51,589 nt of DNA from the NCBI GenBank assembly GCA_022841795.1, contig JALHQU010000029.1, positions 1 through 51,589 on the forward strand. The letters are read 5' to 3'. Shown in pieces: positions 11,389-18,313 of this stretch (the stretch's first letter is position 1; the number at the start of each line of letters is the position of its first letter). The notes under the pieces were generated by a model. It had not been told where the DNA came from and made no database searches. It saw nothing but the letters and a program-made list of their open reading frames with translations. The position numbers and the translations under genes were made by a program. Origin of the DNA: Fimbriiglobus sp. (GTDB lineage Bacteria; Planctomycetota; Planctomycetia; Gemmatales; Gemmataceae).

Positions 11389-12462
11389 ATGAACCGGATC
11401 GCGGTGTTCCTGCCGAACTGGATCGGCGACGTGGTGATGGCCACGCCGGCCGTTCGGGCGCTGCGCGACCACTTCCCCGCTGCCAAGCTGACCGCGGTGT
11501 GCAAGGCCTACGTCGCCGACACCTTCGGCGGCTGCCCGTGGTTCGACGACACCATCCTGTTCGATAAGTCCGGCCCGGCGGACCGCCGGTTCTGGGCGGT
11601 GGCGGCGAAGCTGCGGGCCGAGCCGCCCGACGCGGCGGTGCTGTTCCCGAACTCGCTGCGGGCGGCGGTGCTGGCGAAAGTCGGCGGCTGCCGGCAGGTG
11701 TACGGGTTCGCCCGGTACGGCCGCGACGCACTGCTGACGAAGCGGCTGTACCCGGTCCGCGGGGTGGGCGGGCGGCCGAAGCCGGTGCCGGCGATCGACG
11801 ACTACAACCGCATCGTCCGGCTGCTCGGCGTGCCCGACCCCGGCCGCCGGATGGAGCTGTTCACCACCCCGCTGGACGAGGCGGCGGCGGACGAGGCGTG
11901 GCTGCGGCTGAAGCTCGGCCGGTTCCGCACGGTGGTCGGGCTGAACCCCGGCGGGGCGTTCGGCTCGTCGAAGTACTGGCCGTCGGCCCACTTCGCCGAC
12001 CTCGCCCGCCAGTTGGCCGACCGCGGGTGCGGGGTGGTGGTGCTGTGCGGCCCGGCCGAGCGGCCGACGGCGGATGAGATTGTCAAACTCGCCGACCGCC
12101 CGGCGGTGGTGTCGCTCGCGTCCGGCCCGTTGTCCATCGGGCTGACGAAGGCGGTGGTGCGGCGGCTCGGCCTGCTGGTCACCACCGACAGCGGCCCGCG
12201 GCACTTCGCCGCCGCGTTCGGCGTGCCGGTCGTCACCCTGTTCGGCCCGACGCACATCGGGTGGACGGAGACGTACTTCAAACATGCCGTCCACCTCCAG
12301 AAGCCGGTGCCGTGCGGCCCGTGCCAGTTGCGGACGTGCCCGCTCGATCACCGCTGCATGACCACGCTGACCCCGGCGGAGGTGCTGGCCGCCGCCGACC
12401 GCCTGCTGCCCGCCGTTCACACGGACGTGACCCCGCGTCAGGAGCGACGCCATGCCGGATGA
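11389..12462 (+). CDS. waaF: LPS heptosyltransferase, WaaF-like (GT9)
   Basis: A 357-aa glycosyltransferase of family 9 that adds a heptose from ADP-heptose to the LPS inner core on the cytoplasmic side of the membrane. Family marks are the N-terminal LPNWIGDVVMATPAVRAL, LNPGGAFGSSKYWP for nucleotide-sugar binding, and TTDSGPRHFAAAFGVPVVTLFGPTH near the C-terminus. These are followed by the Cys cluster CGPCQLRTCPLDHRC seen in heptosyltransferase II. The frame is open upstream to 11311, but that part is only the hairpin repeats; ATG 11389, where the conserved MNRIAVFLPNW begins, is the true start. The next gene overlaps its 3' end by 11 nt. Confidence 0.9.
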   Translation: MNRIAVFLPNWIGDVVMATPAVRALRDHFPAAKLTAVCKAYVADTFGGCPWFDDTILFDKSGPADRRFWAVAAKLRAEPPDAAVLFPNSLRAAVLAKVGGCRQVYGFARYGRDALLTKRLYPVRGVGGRPKPVPAIDDYNRIVRLLGVPDPGRRMELFTTPLDEAAADEAWLRLKLGRFRTVVGLNPGGAFGSSKYWPSAHFADLARQLADRGCGVVVLCGPAERPTADEIVKLADRPAVVSLASGPLSIGLTKAVVRRLGLLVTTDSGPRHFAAAFGVPVVTLFGPTHIGWTETYFKHAVHLQKPVPCGPCQLRTCPLDHRCMTTLTPAEVLAAADRLLPAVHTDVTPRQERRHAG

Positions 12463-14143
12463 GTTCGACCCGGACAAGTGGGCGGTGCCATTGTCCCCCC
12501 CCTTCCTTCCCAGGGAAGGGGGGGCGGGGGGGTTAGGTTCTGAAAACGACCCCTCCCCCCAACCCCCTCCCCCACAGGGAGAGGGGGAGAAAGCAACAGA
12601 CAGGGGAGCGAGCGCCGGCTTCCTCGTCACCCACCCCCGCTACCGCGCGTGGCTGGCCCGGTGCGGGATTTCGTCCGCCGACGCCGCCCTCGCCCTGCCC
12701 GGCGAGGTCGTCAGCGGGCACGCCGACCGGCACGTCGTGCGGGTGGAACTGTACGGCGGGTCGGGGCAGCGGGTGGTGTACCTGAAGCGGGAGCACGTCG
12801 CCGGCCGCCGCACCCGCCTGCGGAACCGGCTGGCCGGGTTCGGCTGGGTGTCTCGCAGCGAGCGGGAGGCGATGACCCTGGCGAAGCTGGAGGCCGCCGG
12901 GCTGCCCGGCCCGCAGTGGCTGGCCTACGGCGAGGACGCGGCCGGCCGCGGGTTCCTGCTGGTGGACGAGCTGGCCGGGGCGGTCGAGTTGCGGGCGTTC
13001 CTCGCTGACAACCAACTGTCGCCGGAAGACCGCCGGCTGCTGTGCGAGCGGATCGGGCGGACGCTGGCCGAGGTGCACGAGGCCGGGTTCGGCACCCCGG
13101 AACTGGCCGCCAAGCACCTGTTCGTCCACCCCGGCACGCTGACGGTGACGCCGATCGACTGGCAGAACTCGGCGACCGCCGACCCCATCTGTCGCGCCCG
13201 CTGGTTCGCCGCCCTGCACGCCACCCTCGCCGACGACCTGGCCGACCCGGCGGATCGGTTGCGGGTGCTGTGGGCGTACCGGCGGACGGTGCGGATGACC
13301 CGCGGGCGGGGGGCGAAGCAGGAGCGGTTCGGGGCGACCGTGCGGCGGATCGTCGGCGGGGCGAACCGGCTGGCCGGCAAGTCGTCGGTGCGGTCCCAAC
13401 ACGGCGTGGCGGACGTTCACCAGCGGCTGGTGTGGCTGGACGGCGAGGCCGCCGTCGCCATCCCCGAGGTGGCCGCCGTGTGGCCGACGCCGGCCGCGTG
13501 CGAGCCGTTCTACGCCGCGCATGGCACGCCCTCCCGCCAGCGGGTCACGTTCGCCGACGGCCGGTCCGCCGTCCTCGTCCGCACCGTCACCACCGACCCG
13601 CTCGGCCGGCTGACCGCGGCGGTGCGGGAGCGGCCGTGGCGAAGCCCGTCAGCAACGGCGGCGCGGGTGCTGTTCCACCTCCAGCGGCACCGTATCCCGG
13701 CCCCGCGGCTGCTGGCGTTCGGCCAGCGGGTCACGTCTCGCACCGCCGCCGAGTCGTTCTTGGTGGCCGAGCTTCCGCCGGCCGTCGCGTCCCTGTCGGT
13801 GGTGTTCGCCCGGCCCGAGCTGACCCCGCGGGAGCGTGGGGAACTGCTCCGCGGCTGCGGGCGGCTGCTGCGGCTGCTGCACGACGCCGGCTGCCGTCCC
13901 GCGCCCGACCCCGGCCCGGACGACCCGCTGTTCCTGGCCGTCGGTGACACCGAGCTGTCAGTCGAGGTCGGGTCGCCGTTCGCCGTGCGGCTGGCGAAGC
14001 GGGTGTCTGCGTCCGACCGCCGCGTCGATGTCCGCTCGTTCACCGCCCGCCTGTCTCGCACCGACCGGGCGCGGGTGGTTCGCGGGTACGAGCCGGACCG
14101 CGCCGCCCGCAAGTCGCTCGCCCGCGGGCTGAGGGCGGCATGA
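12452..14143 (+). CDS. Tandem LPS-kinase-like (WaaP/Kdo-kinase fold) protein
   Basis: A 563-aa protein with two successive kinase-like halves. The first (about 50-300) has the VYLKRE lysine strand, a hinge-like LLVDELAGAVELRAF, and a catalytic-like KHLFVHPGTLTVTPIDWQNS. The second (about 330-560) has FADGRSAVLVRTV, SFLVAELPPAVASL and LLRLLHDAGC and looks more degenerate, with no clear HxD. The usual H-x-D-x-Y motif of WaaP is altered in both, so activity is doubtful. Inference: it modifies LPS core sugars or supports the intact WaaP encoded next. The start ATG 12452 has AGGAG 7 nt upstream and overlaps waaF. Residues about 14-48 are Pro/Gly-rich and come from an in-frame palindromic repeat. 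The stop overlaps the next start in ATGA. Confidence 0.7.
   Translation: MPDEFDPDKWAVPLSPPFLPREGGAGGLGSENDPSPQPPPPQGEGEKATDRGASAGFLVTHPRYRAWLARCGISSADAALALPGEVVSGHADRHVVRVELYGGSGQRVVYLKREHVAGRRTRLRNRLAGFGWVSRSEREAMTLAKLEAAGLPGPQWLAYGEDAAGRGFLLVDELAGAVELRAFLADNQLSPEDRRLLCERIGRTLAEVHEAGFGTPELAAKHLFVHPGTLTVTPIDWQNSATADPICRARWFAALHATLADDLADPADRLRVLWAYRRTVRMTRGRGAKQERFGATVRRIVGGANRLAGKSSVRSQHGVADVHQRLVWLDGEAAVAIPEVAAVWPTPAACEPFYAAHGTPSRQRVTFADGRSAVLVRTVTTDPLGRLTAAVRERPWRSPSATAARVLFHLQRHRIPAPRLLAFGQRVTSRTAAESFLVAELPPAVASLSVVFARPELTPRERGELLRGCGRLLRLLHDAGCRPAPDPGPDDPLFLAVGDTELSVEVGSPFAVRLAKRVSASDRRVDVRSFTARLSRTDRARVVRGYEPDRAARKSLARGLRAA
12496..12592. repeat. GC-rich palindromic repeat inside a coding sequence
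   Basis: Two hairpins sit side by side: CCCCTTCCTTCCCAGGGAAG-type arms at about 12496-12524, and CCCTCCCCCACAGGGAGAGGG at about 12566-12590. They resemble the intergenic repeats at 14996-15038 and 16218-16376. Here the insertion lies about 45 nt into the open frame and keeps it open. Confidence 0.65.
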
Positions 14144-15012
14144 GCGTGAACGTCGTCTGGTGCCGGCCGGAGTGGGCCCGCTTCGCCGGCGCGGACTGGC
14201 TCGACCACATCATGACCGTACACACCCCGGACCGCTTCCACGCCAAGCAGGGGCGGTCCATCGGCCGGTGGACGCTCACCGACCCGGACGGCCGGTCGCT
14301 CGTCGTGTACCTGAAGCGGCACTACGAACTGCCGCGCCGCCACGCGCTCGGTGCCCGGTTCTTCCCGCGGCGGTCGTGGTCGCCGGGGTTGCAGGAGTTC
14401 GACCACCTGCGGTGGGCCGAACAGCAGGGGCTGCCGGTGCCGCGGGTGTGGGCGATGGCCGAGTTCCGCGGGCCGCGGTTGCAATCGTGCCTGGCGGTCG
14501 AGGAACTGGCCGGGATGCTCCCGCTGCACGAGGCCATCCCGCTGGCGTTCGACCGCCTCGCCCCCGCCGCGTTCGACGCCTGGAAGGCCGGGCTGATCGA
14601 CGAGATGGCCTGCCTCACCCGCGAGTTGCACCGCCGCCGCCGGTTCCACAACGACCTGTACCTGTGCCACTTCTATGTCAGTGAAGCGGACACCATCACC
14701 CAGCCCGACGGGTGGCGAGACCGCGTGATGATGATCGACTTCCACCGCCTGCAACACCGTCGTCTCGGGTGGACCTGGGGCGTGCTGAAGGACGTGGCCC
14801 AACTGCTGTACTCGGCGAACGTGCCCGGCATCACGCCCGACGACCTCCGCCGGTTCTGGGACGCCTACCGCGGCGGCGACTGGGGCGACATGGCCCCGCC
14901 CCCGGCGTGGCTGCTCCGCCCGATCCGGTGGAAGGCCGCCCGCTACCAGCGGCACCACGACAGGAAAGAAACGCGGAAACTCATTCCCGCTGTAGCACCC
15001 CCTCACCCCTGA
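14140..15012 (+). CDS. LPS core heptose/Kdo kinase, WaaP-like
   Basis: A 290-aa kinase of the lipopolysaccharide kinase (Kdo/WaaP) family, which phosphorylates an inner-core sugar. The pieces are in order: VVYLKRHYEL with the ATP-binding Lys (about 56), a hinge region with VEELAGMLPL, the catalytic HNDLYLCHF (about 169; the H-x-D-x-Y-x-x-H type of WaaP), and the metal-binding IDFHRLQHRRLG (about 196). Unlike the upstream tandem protein, all key residues are present. It overlaps that gene by 4 nt (ATGA), so translation is probably coupled. The last few residues (AVAPPHP) are encoded by a palindromic repeat that supplies the stop codon. Confidence 0.88.
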   Translation: MSVNVVWCRPEWARFAGADWLDHIMTVHTPDRFHAKQGRSIGRWTLTDPDGRSLVVYLKRHYELPRRHALGARFFPRRSWSPGLQEFDHLRWAEQQGLPVPRVWAMAEFRGPRLQSCLAVEELAGMLPLHEAIPLAFDRLAPAAFDAWKAGLIDEMACLTRELHRRRRFHNDLYLCHFYVSEADTITQPDGWRDRVMMIDFHRLQHRRLGWTWGVLKDVAQLLYSANVPGITPDDLRRFWDAYRGGDWGDMAPPPAWLLRPIRWKAARYQRHHDRKETRKLIPAVAPPHP

Positions 15013-15038
15013 CCCCTCTCCCCGTCGGGGCGAGGGGG
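14996..15038. repeat. Palindromic CCCCTCACCCC-type repeat
   Basis: A C-rich leader is followed by the hairpin CCCCTCTCCCCGTCGGGGCGAGGGG (about 15013-15038). It supplies the last codons and stop of the waaP-like gene and fills the gap to the next start at 15046. Confidence 0.65.
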
Positions 15039-15045
15039 ATGATGC

Positions 15046-16266
15046 ATGAACATCGCCCTGTGTTACGAATCGGTGTTGCCGGCCCGCGGCGGGGCGGAGA
15101 CGTACCTCGGCGACCTGTCCCGTCGGCTGGCGAAGGACGGCCACCAGGTCCACCTGTACGCCTGCCGCTGGGATGCTTCGGCATTGCCCGAGTCGATGGT
15201 GTTCCACCGGCTCGACGTGCCGGGCGGCCCGCGGTTCCTGCGGCCGTGGCGGTTCGGCCGGGCGGTGGAAGCGGCGCTGAAATCCGCCAATCACGATGTC
15301 ACGGTCGGGTTCGACAAGACGTGGGGGCAGGACGTGCTGTACCCGCAGGGTGGGTTGCATGCCGCCAGCGCCGCTTACAACCGCCGCAAGTTCGCCAACC
15401 CGGTCGAGCGGTTCGTCGCCACCGCTGCCAAGTGGCTCGACCCGGCCGCGTGGTCGTTCGCCCGCCTGGAGCGGAAGCAGTACCTGACCGAGCCGAAGCC
15501 GGTGGTGATCGTGAACAGCCGGATGGTGCAGCGGCACTTCGCCGAGTTCTACGGCTTTGCCGACTCGCAGGTGCGGGTGATTCACAGCGCCATCGACCCG
15601 CAGCGGTTCGCCGCCGATGATCGCGCCGACCGCCGGGCGGCCGAGCGACAGAACTGGGGCGTGCCGCCGGACCTTCCGGTCGGCCTGTTCGTGGCGATGA
15701 ACTACCGGCTGAAGGGGTTGGCCCCGCTCGTCCGCGCCACGGCTCATATCTCGAAACATGTTCAGTTCAAACTGGCGATCGTCGGCCATCCGAAATTCGC
15801 CAAGTATCAACGGCTGGCGGAGTCGCTCGGCGTGGCGGATCGGTTCCTGTTTCTCGGCCACCGGAAGGAACCGAAGGAGGCGTTTTTCGCCGCCGACTTC
15901 CTGGTCCACCCGACCTTCTACGACCCGTGCTCGCTGGTCGCGCTGGAGGCGCTGGCGTGCGGCCTTCCGGTTATCACCACGCGGTTCAACGGGGCGAGCG
16001 AGTTGCTCGACGTGCCGGCGAACGGGCTGGTGATCGACGACCCGCACGACGCCGTGTCGCTGGCGGCGGCGCTGACGGCGATGCTCGACCCGGCCTACCG
16101 TGCGACCGCGGCGGGAGCGGCTCAGAAGGCGGCGAACCGCTGGACGTTCGACGACCACTACCGGGCGCTGCTCGGGGTGTTCGAGGAGGTGGCGGGGAGG
16201 AAGAGGCGCCTCGCGGACCTCACCCCCCGGCCCCCTCTCCGACCCGGAGAGGGGGTGTTCAGGTGA
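15046..16266 (+). CDS. GT4-family glycosyltransferase, WaaG-like
   Basis: A 406-aa GT-B glycosyltransferase. The N-terminal half has the acceptor-side ARGGAETYLGDLSRRL (residues 13-28). The C-terminal half is a GT1/GT4 donor domain with VGHPKFAKYQRLAESL, FLFLGH, and the E-x7-E motif region PCSLVALEALACGLPVITT. It probably transfers a hexose to the LPS core, as WaaG does with UDP-glucose; the exact sugar cannot be told. It is the last gene of the operon running from lpxK. The final 15 or so residues (from about LTPRPPLRPGEG) are encoded by a palindromic repeat, so the ancestral C-terminus was probably shorter or different. Confidence 0.87.
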   Translation: MNIALCYESVLPARGGAETYLGDLSRRLAKDGHQVHLYACRWDASALPESMVFHRLDVPGGPRFLRPWRFGRAVEAALKSANHDVTVGFDKTWGQDVLYPQGGLHAASAAYNRRKFANPVERFVATAAKWLDPAAWSFARLERKQYLTEPKPVVIVNSRMVQRHFAEFYGFADSQVRVIHSAIDPQRFAADDRADRRAAERQNWGVPPDLPVGLFVAMNYRLKGLAPLVRATAHISKHVQFKLAIVGHPKFAKYQRLAESLGVADRFLFLGHRKEPKEAFFAADFLVHPTFYDPCSLVALEALACGLPVITTRFNGASELLDVPANGLVIDDPHDAVSLAAALTAMLDPAYRATAAGAAQKAANRWTFDDHYRALLGVFEEVAGRKRRLADLTPRPPLRPGEGVFR

Positions 16267-16376
16267 GGAATCCACAAGCGTGAGGGATGGCTCACCGCTG
16301 GCCGTCGCAGCGACGCAGAGGGGATCAGCCGTTGAACACCCCCTCTCCATTTTGGAGAGGGGGCAGGGGGGTGAGG
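16218..16376. repeat. Inverted pair of palindromic repeats between convergent genes
   Basis: Copy 1 (16218-16263) and copy 2 (16333-16376) are near-identical but inverted: CTCACCCCCC followed by a CCCCCTCTCC/GGAGAGGGGG hairpin and TGTTCA. Each copy has its own loop and the two copies could also pair with each other across about 70 nt. Copy 1 encodes the C-terminus of the glycosyltransferase; copy 2 runs into the minus-strand gene starting at 16686. Confidence 0.7.
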
Positions 16377-16380
16377 TCGG

Positions 16381-16686
16381 TTCCACCACCCCCTCGAACC
16401 CCTCCACCACCTCCGAGTCCAGCATCGACTCCGGTTCGACCGCCGCGTCCAGGTACGACTGATGCCCGTGCCGCATCCGGGCCGTGTCGTACTTCAACAG
16501 GGCGCGGGCGGCATAAAACCCCTTGCGGGGGTGTTGCAACTGCCGGGCGATGCAGGTGAACGCGCGGAACAGGGCGTCGCCCATGTACGCCCGCACCAGC
16601 CCGGCCACCTCCGGCGGCACGTCCGGCCCGCGGCCATCCGTGGGCAGAGCGGACAGGTCGAACGGGTTCGGGCGGGCGGCGGTCAT
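16381..16686 (-). pseudogene. Small gene with its 3' end replaced by a repeat
   Basis: The minus strand encodes about 102 residues with normal protein composition, including an Arg/Ala helical stretch (FRAFTCIARQLQHPRKGFYA, ARALLKYD, ARMRHGHQSYLDAA). The frame then enters the palindromic repeat and continues without a stop deep into the antisense of the LPS operon, to 13510. The continuation is not credible protein. I read this as a small gene that lost its own stop to a repeat insertion; the 3' boundary given is where the repeat begins. The start ATG 16686 faces the LRR gene divergently. I do not recognise the family. Confidence 0.4.
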
Positions 16687-16791
16687 GACGGGCGACCCCG
16701 GCGGATACTGACCTGATAAACCCTACGCCAGGCATGGTACGGAAATCAAGTACAGTAGAGAAATATTGTTCATTATTTCCGGAGGTGTCCG

Positions 16792-17790
16792 ATGACCGAG
16801 CGTGACGCCCTCCTGGCGGCCGTGTGCGCCGCCCCGGACGACGACCTGCCGCGGCTGGTGTTCGCCGACTGGTGCGACGAGAACGGCGCGGCAGACCGCG
16901 CCGAGTTCATCCGCGTGCAGATCGAACTAGAGAAGGGCGTGAAGGGAAAGAAGTTGACGGCGCTTCGGAAGCGGGAACAGGAGTTACTAACAGGATACGG
17001 GGCCGAATGGGCGTCCGACCTGAAGGAGTTCGACTGCGCGGTGGAGGACCGCTGGTACACCTTCCGCCGCGGGTTCGTAGACGAGATCAGCACCAGTTAC
17101 GACCAACTGCATGGCCGCCGCGGGGACAAACTGTTTCACCGCGCGCCGATCCGGGCACTGCGGTTGCCGGACGAGGAAGACTTCTCCGACCTGGCTCGGT
17201 GCAAGCACCTGCTGCGGGTCCACACCCTCAACCTGACGTACTCCGGGCTGAGCCGCAACTTCGACTTCATGATGCTACCCTACTCCAAGTACGTCGCCAA
17301 CCTGACCTCGCTGATCGCACGCGGCATCGACGACAACGGCCACCTGGACGGCGAAGGGTTGCAGGCGATCGCCACGTCGCCGCATCTGACCGCGCTGCGG
17401 CACCTGGACATCAGCAACAACTGGCTGTTCAACGTTCGGACCCACTACGAGCGTGACCGCATCATCCGTCACCTGCTGGCACTTGGTGATCTTCCCGCAC
17501 TCACGGACTTGCGACTCGGGCACATCGAGGCTCCTCCCGATCTGATTCTCTCCCTTGCCGAACAACCCTGGCTTCGACGGCTGAAGGTACTCGACCTGTC
17601 CGGCAACCGTGTGGCGAACGAGGGCGCGCGGGCTCTGACCGAATCTCCACATTTGACTCAGATCGAACAACTCGACCTGAGGAATCTCGGCTTGATCGAC
17701 TTGGAAACCGGGGCCGACCTCCGGCTCAGCCCCGAGGTGAAGCAACTGCTCAAGCAGCGGTTCGGCGAGCGGGTGCTACTGGACGAGTGA
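16792..17790 (+). CDS. TIGR02996-domain leucine-rich-repeat protein
   Basis: A 332-aa protein. Residues 1-45 match the planctomycete repeat-companion domain (TIGR02996): MTERDALLAAVCAAPDDDLP followed by RLVFADWCDENG and AEFIRVQ. The rest holds irregular leucine-rich repeats such as LRHLDISNNWLF, LTDLRLGHIEAP and LKVLDLSGNRVANEGARAL. These proteins are numerous in Gemmata relatives; the function is unknown, probably protein-protein interaction. GGAGG lies 8 nt before the ATG. The 100 nt upstream are clearly more A/T-rich than the surroundings, which fits a promoter shared by divergent genes. No signal peptide is seen. Confidence 0.85.
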   Translation: MTERDALLAAVCAAPDDDLPRLVFADWCDENGAADRAEFIRVQIELEKGVKGKKLTALRKREQELLTGYGAEWASDLKEFDCAVEDRWYTFRRGFVDEISTSYDQLHGRRGDKLFHRAPIRALRLPDEEDFSDLARCKHLLRVHTLNLTYSGLSRNFDFMMLPYSKYVANLTSLIARGIDDNGHLDGEGLQAIATSPHLTALRHLDISNNWLFNVRTHYERDRIIRHLLALGDLPALTDLRLGHIEAPPDLILSLAEQPWLRRLKVLDLSGNRVANEGARALTESPHLTQIEQLDLRNLGLIDLETGADLRLSPEVKQLLKQRFGERVLLDE

Positions 17791-17858
17791 GGCGTTCAGT
17801 CCTCCCCCTCTCCCCGTAAAGCACCGACCGCCATCTGGCGGTCGGCGGGTTGCTGGTG

Positions 17859-18152
17859 ATGGGGAAGCGGAACTCGTTCGCCGTCACCCCGGCCGGCCGC
17901 GAGCGGGCGGCGCGGGTCCTGGGCCTGGACGAGCTGCCGTCGAAATTGAACTGGCCGCAGGTGATCACCCGCCGGCTCACCCGCAACGCCGACCAGTTGT
18001 TGGCCGAGTGGTCGGCGAAAACTCCGGCCGACCGACAGCAGGCGTGGGACGCCGCCCCGCCCCATTCGGACGACGACATCCTGCGGGCACTCGCGCTGCT
18101 CCCGCCGGACGCCCCGCCGGCGGCGGTGACGGCAGAACTCGACCCGTGCTGA
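17859..18152 (+). CDS. Small hypothetical protein, possibly a gene fragment
   Basis: A 97-aa ORF (MGKRNSFAVTPAGRERAARV...). The first 30 residues read like the C-terminal winged-helix edge of a larger protein (SFAVTPAGRERAARVLGLDELP), and the rest is helical with acidic patches. There is no convincing ribosome binding site, and alternative GTG and TTG codons precede the ATG. It starts right after a short palindrome (CGACCGCCATCTGGCGGTCG). I do not recognise the family. It may be the remnant of a longer gene, in keeping with the ATPase fragment at 21940-22269 in the same patch. Confidence 0.4.
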   Translation: MGKRNSFAVTPAGRERAARVLGLDELPSKLNWPQVITRRLTRNADQLLAEWSAKTPADRQQAWDAAPPHSDDDILRALALLPPDAPPAAVTAELDPC

Positions 18153-18313
18153 GACCGAGCGGTGGCGGTACTCGCGCTCCAACATCCGACCGCCGCGTGG
18201 GGGGTGTTCTCACCCTCGACCGGGGGGGGAGGCGAGACTGGCAAACGCTTGACGCCACGCCAGAAGTTGATACCTTCCCTCGACCACCGTGACCCCCTGC
18301 CCGGGTTCATCTG

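Noticed and set aside
10036..12630. Upstream extension of the minus-strand PAS-GAF frame to 12630 (1421 codons)
   Set aside because: It is antisense to lpxK and waaF, crosses the promoter and palindromes, and has the Arg/His/Pro composition of a GC-rich shadow frame.
13510..16380. Continuation of the small minus-strand gene through the LPS operon (1058 codons)
   Set aside because: After the repeat at 16376 the frame is a shadow of the opposite-strand genes, with no domain-like sequence.
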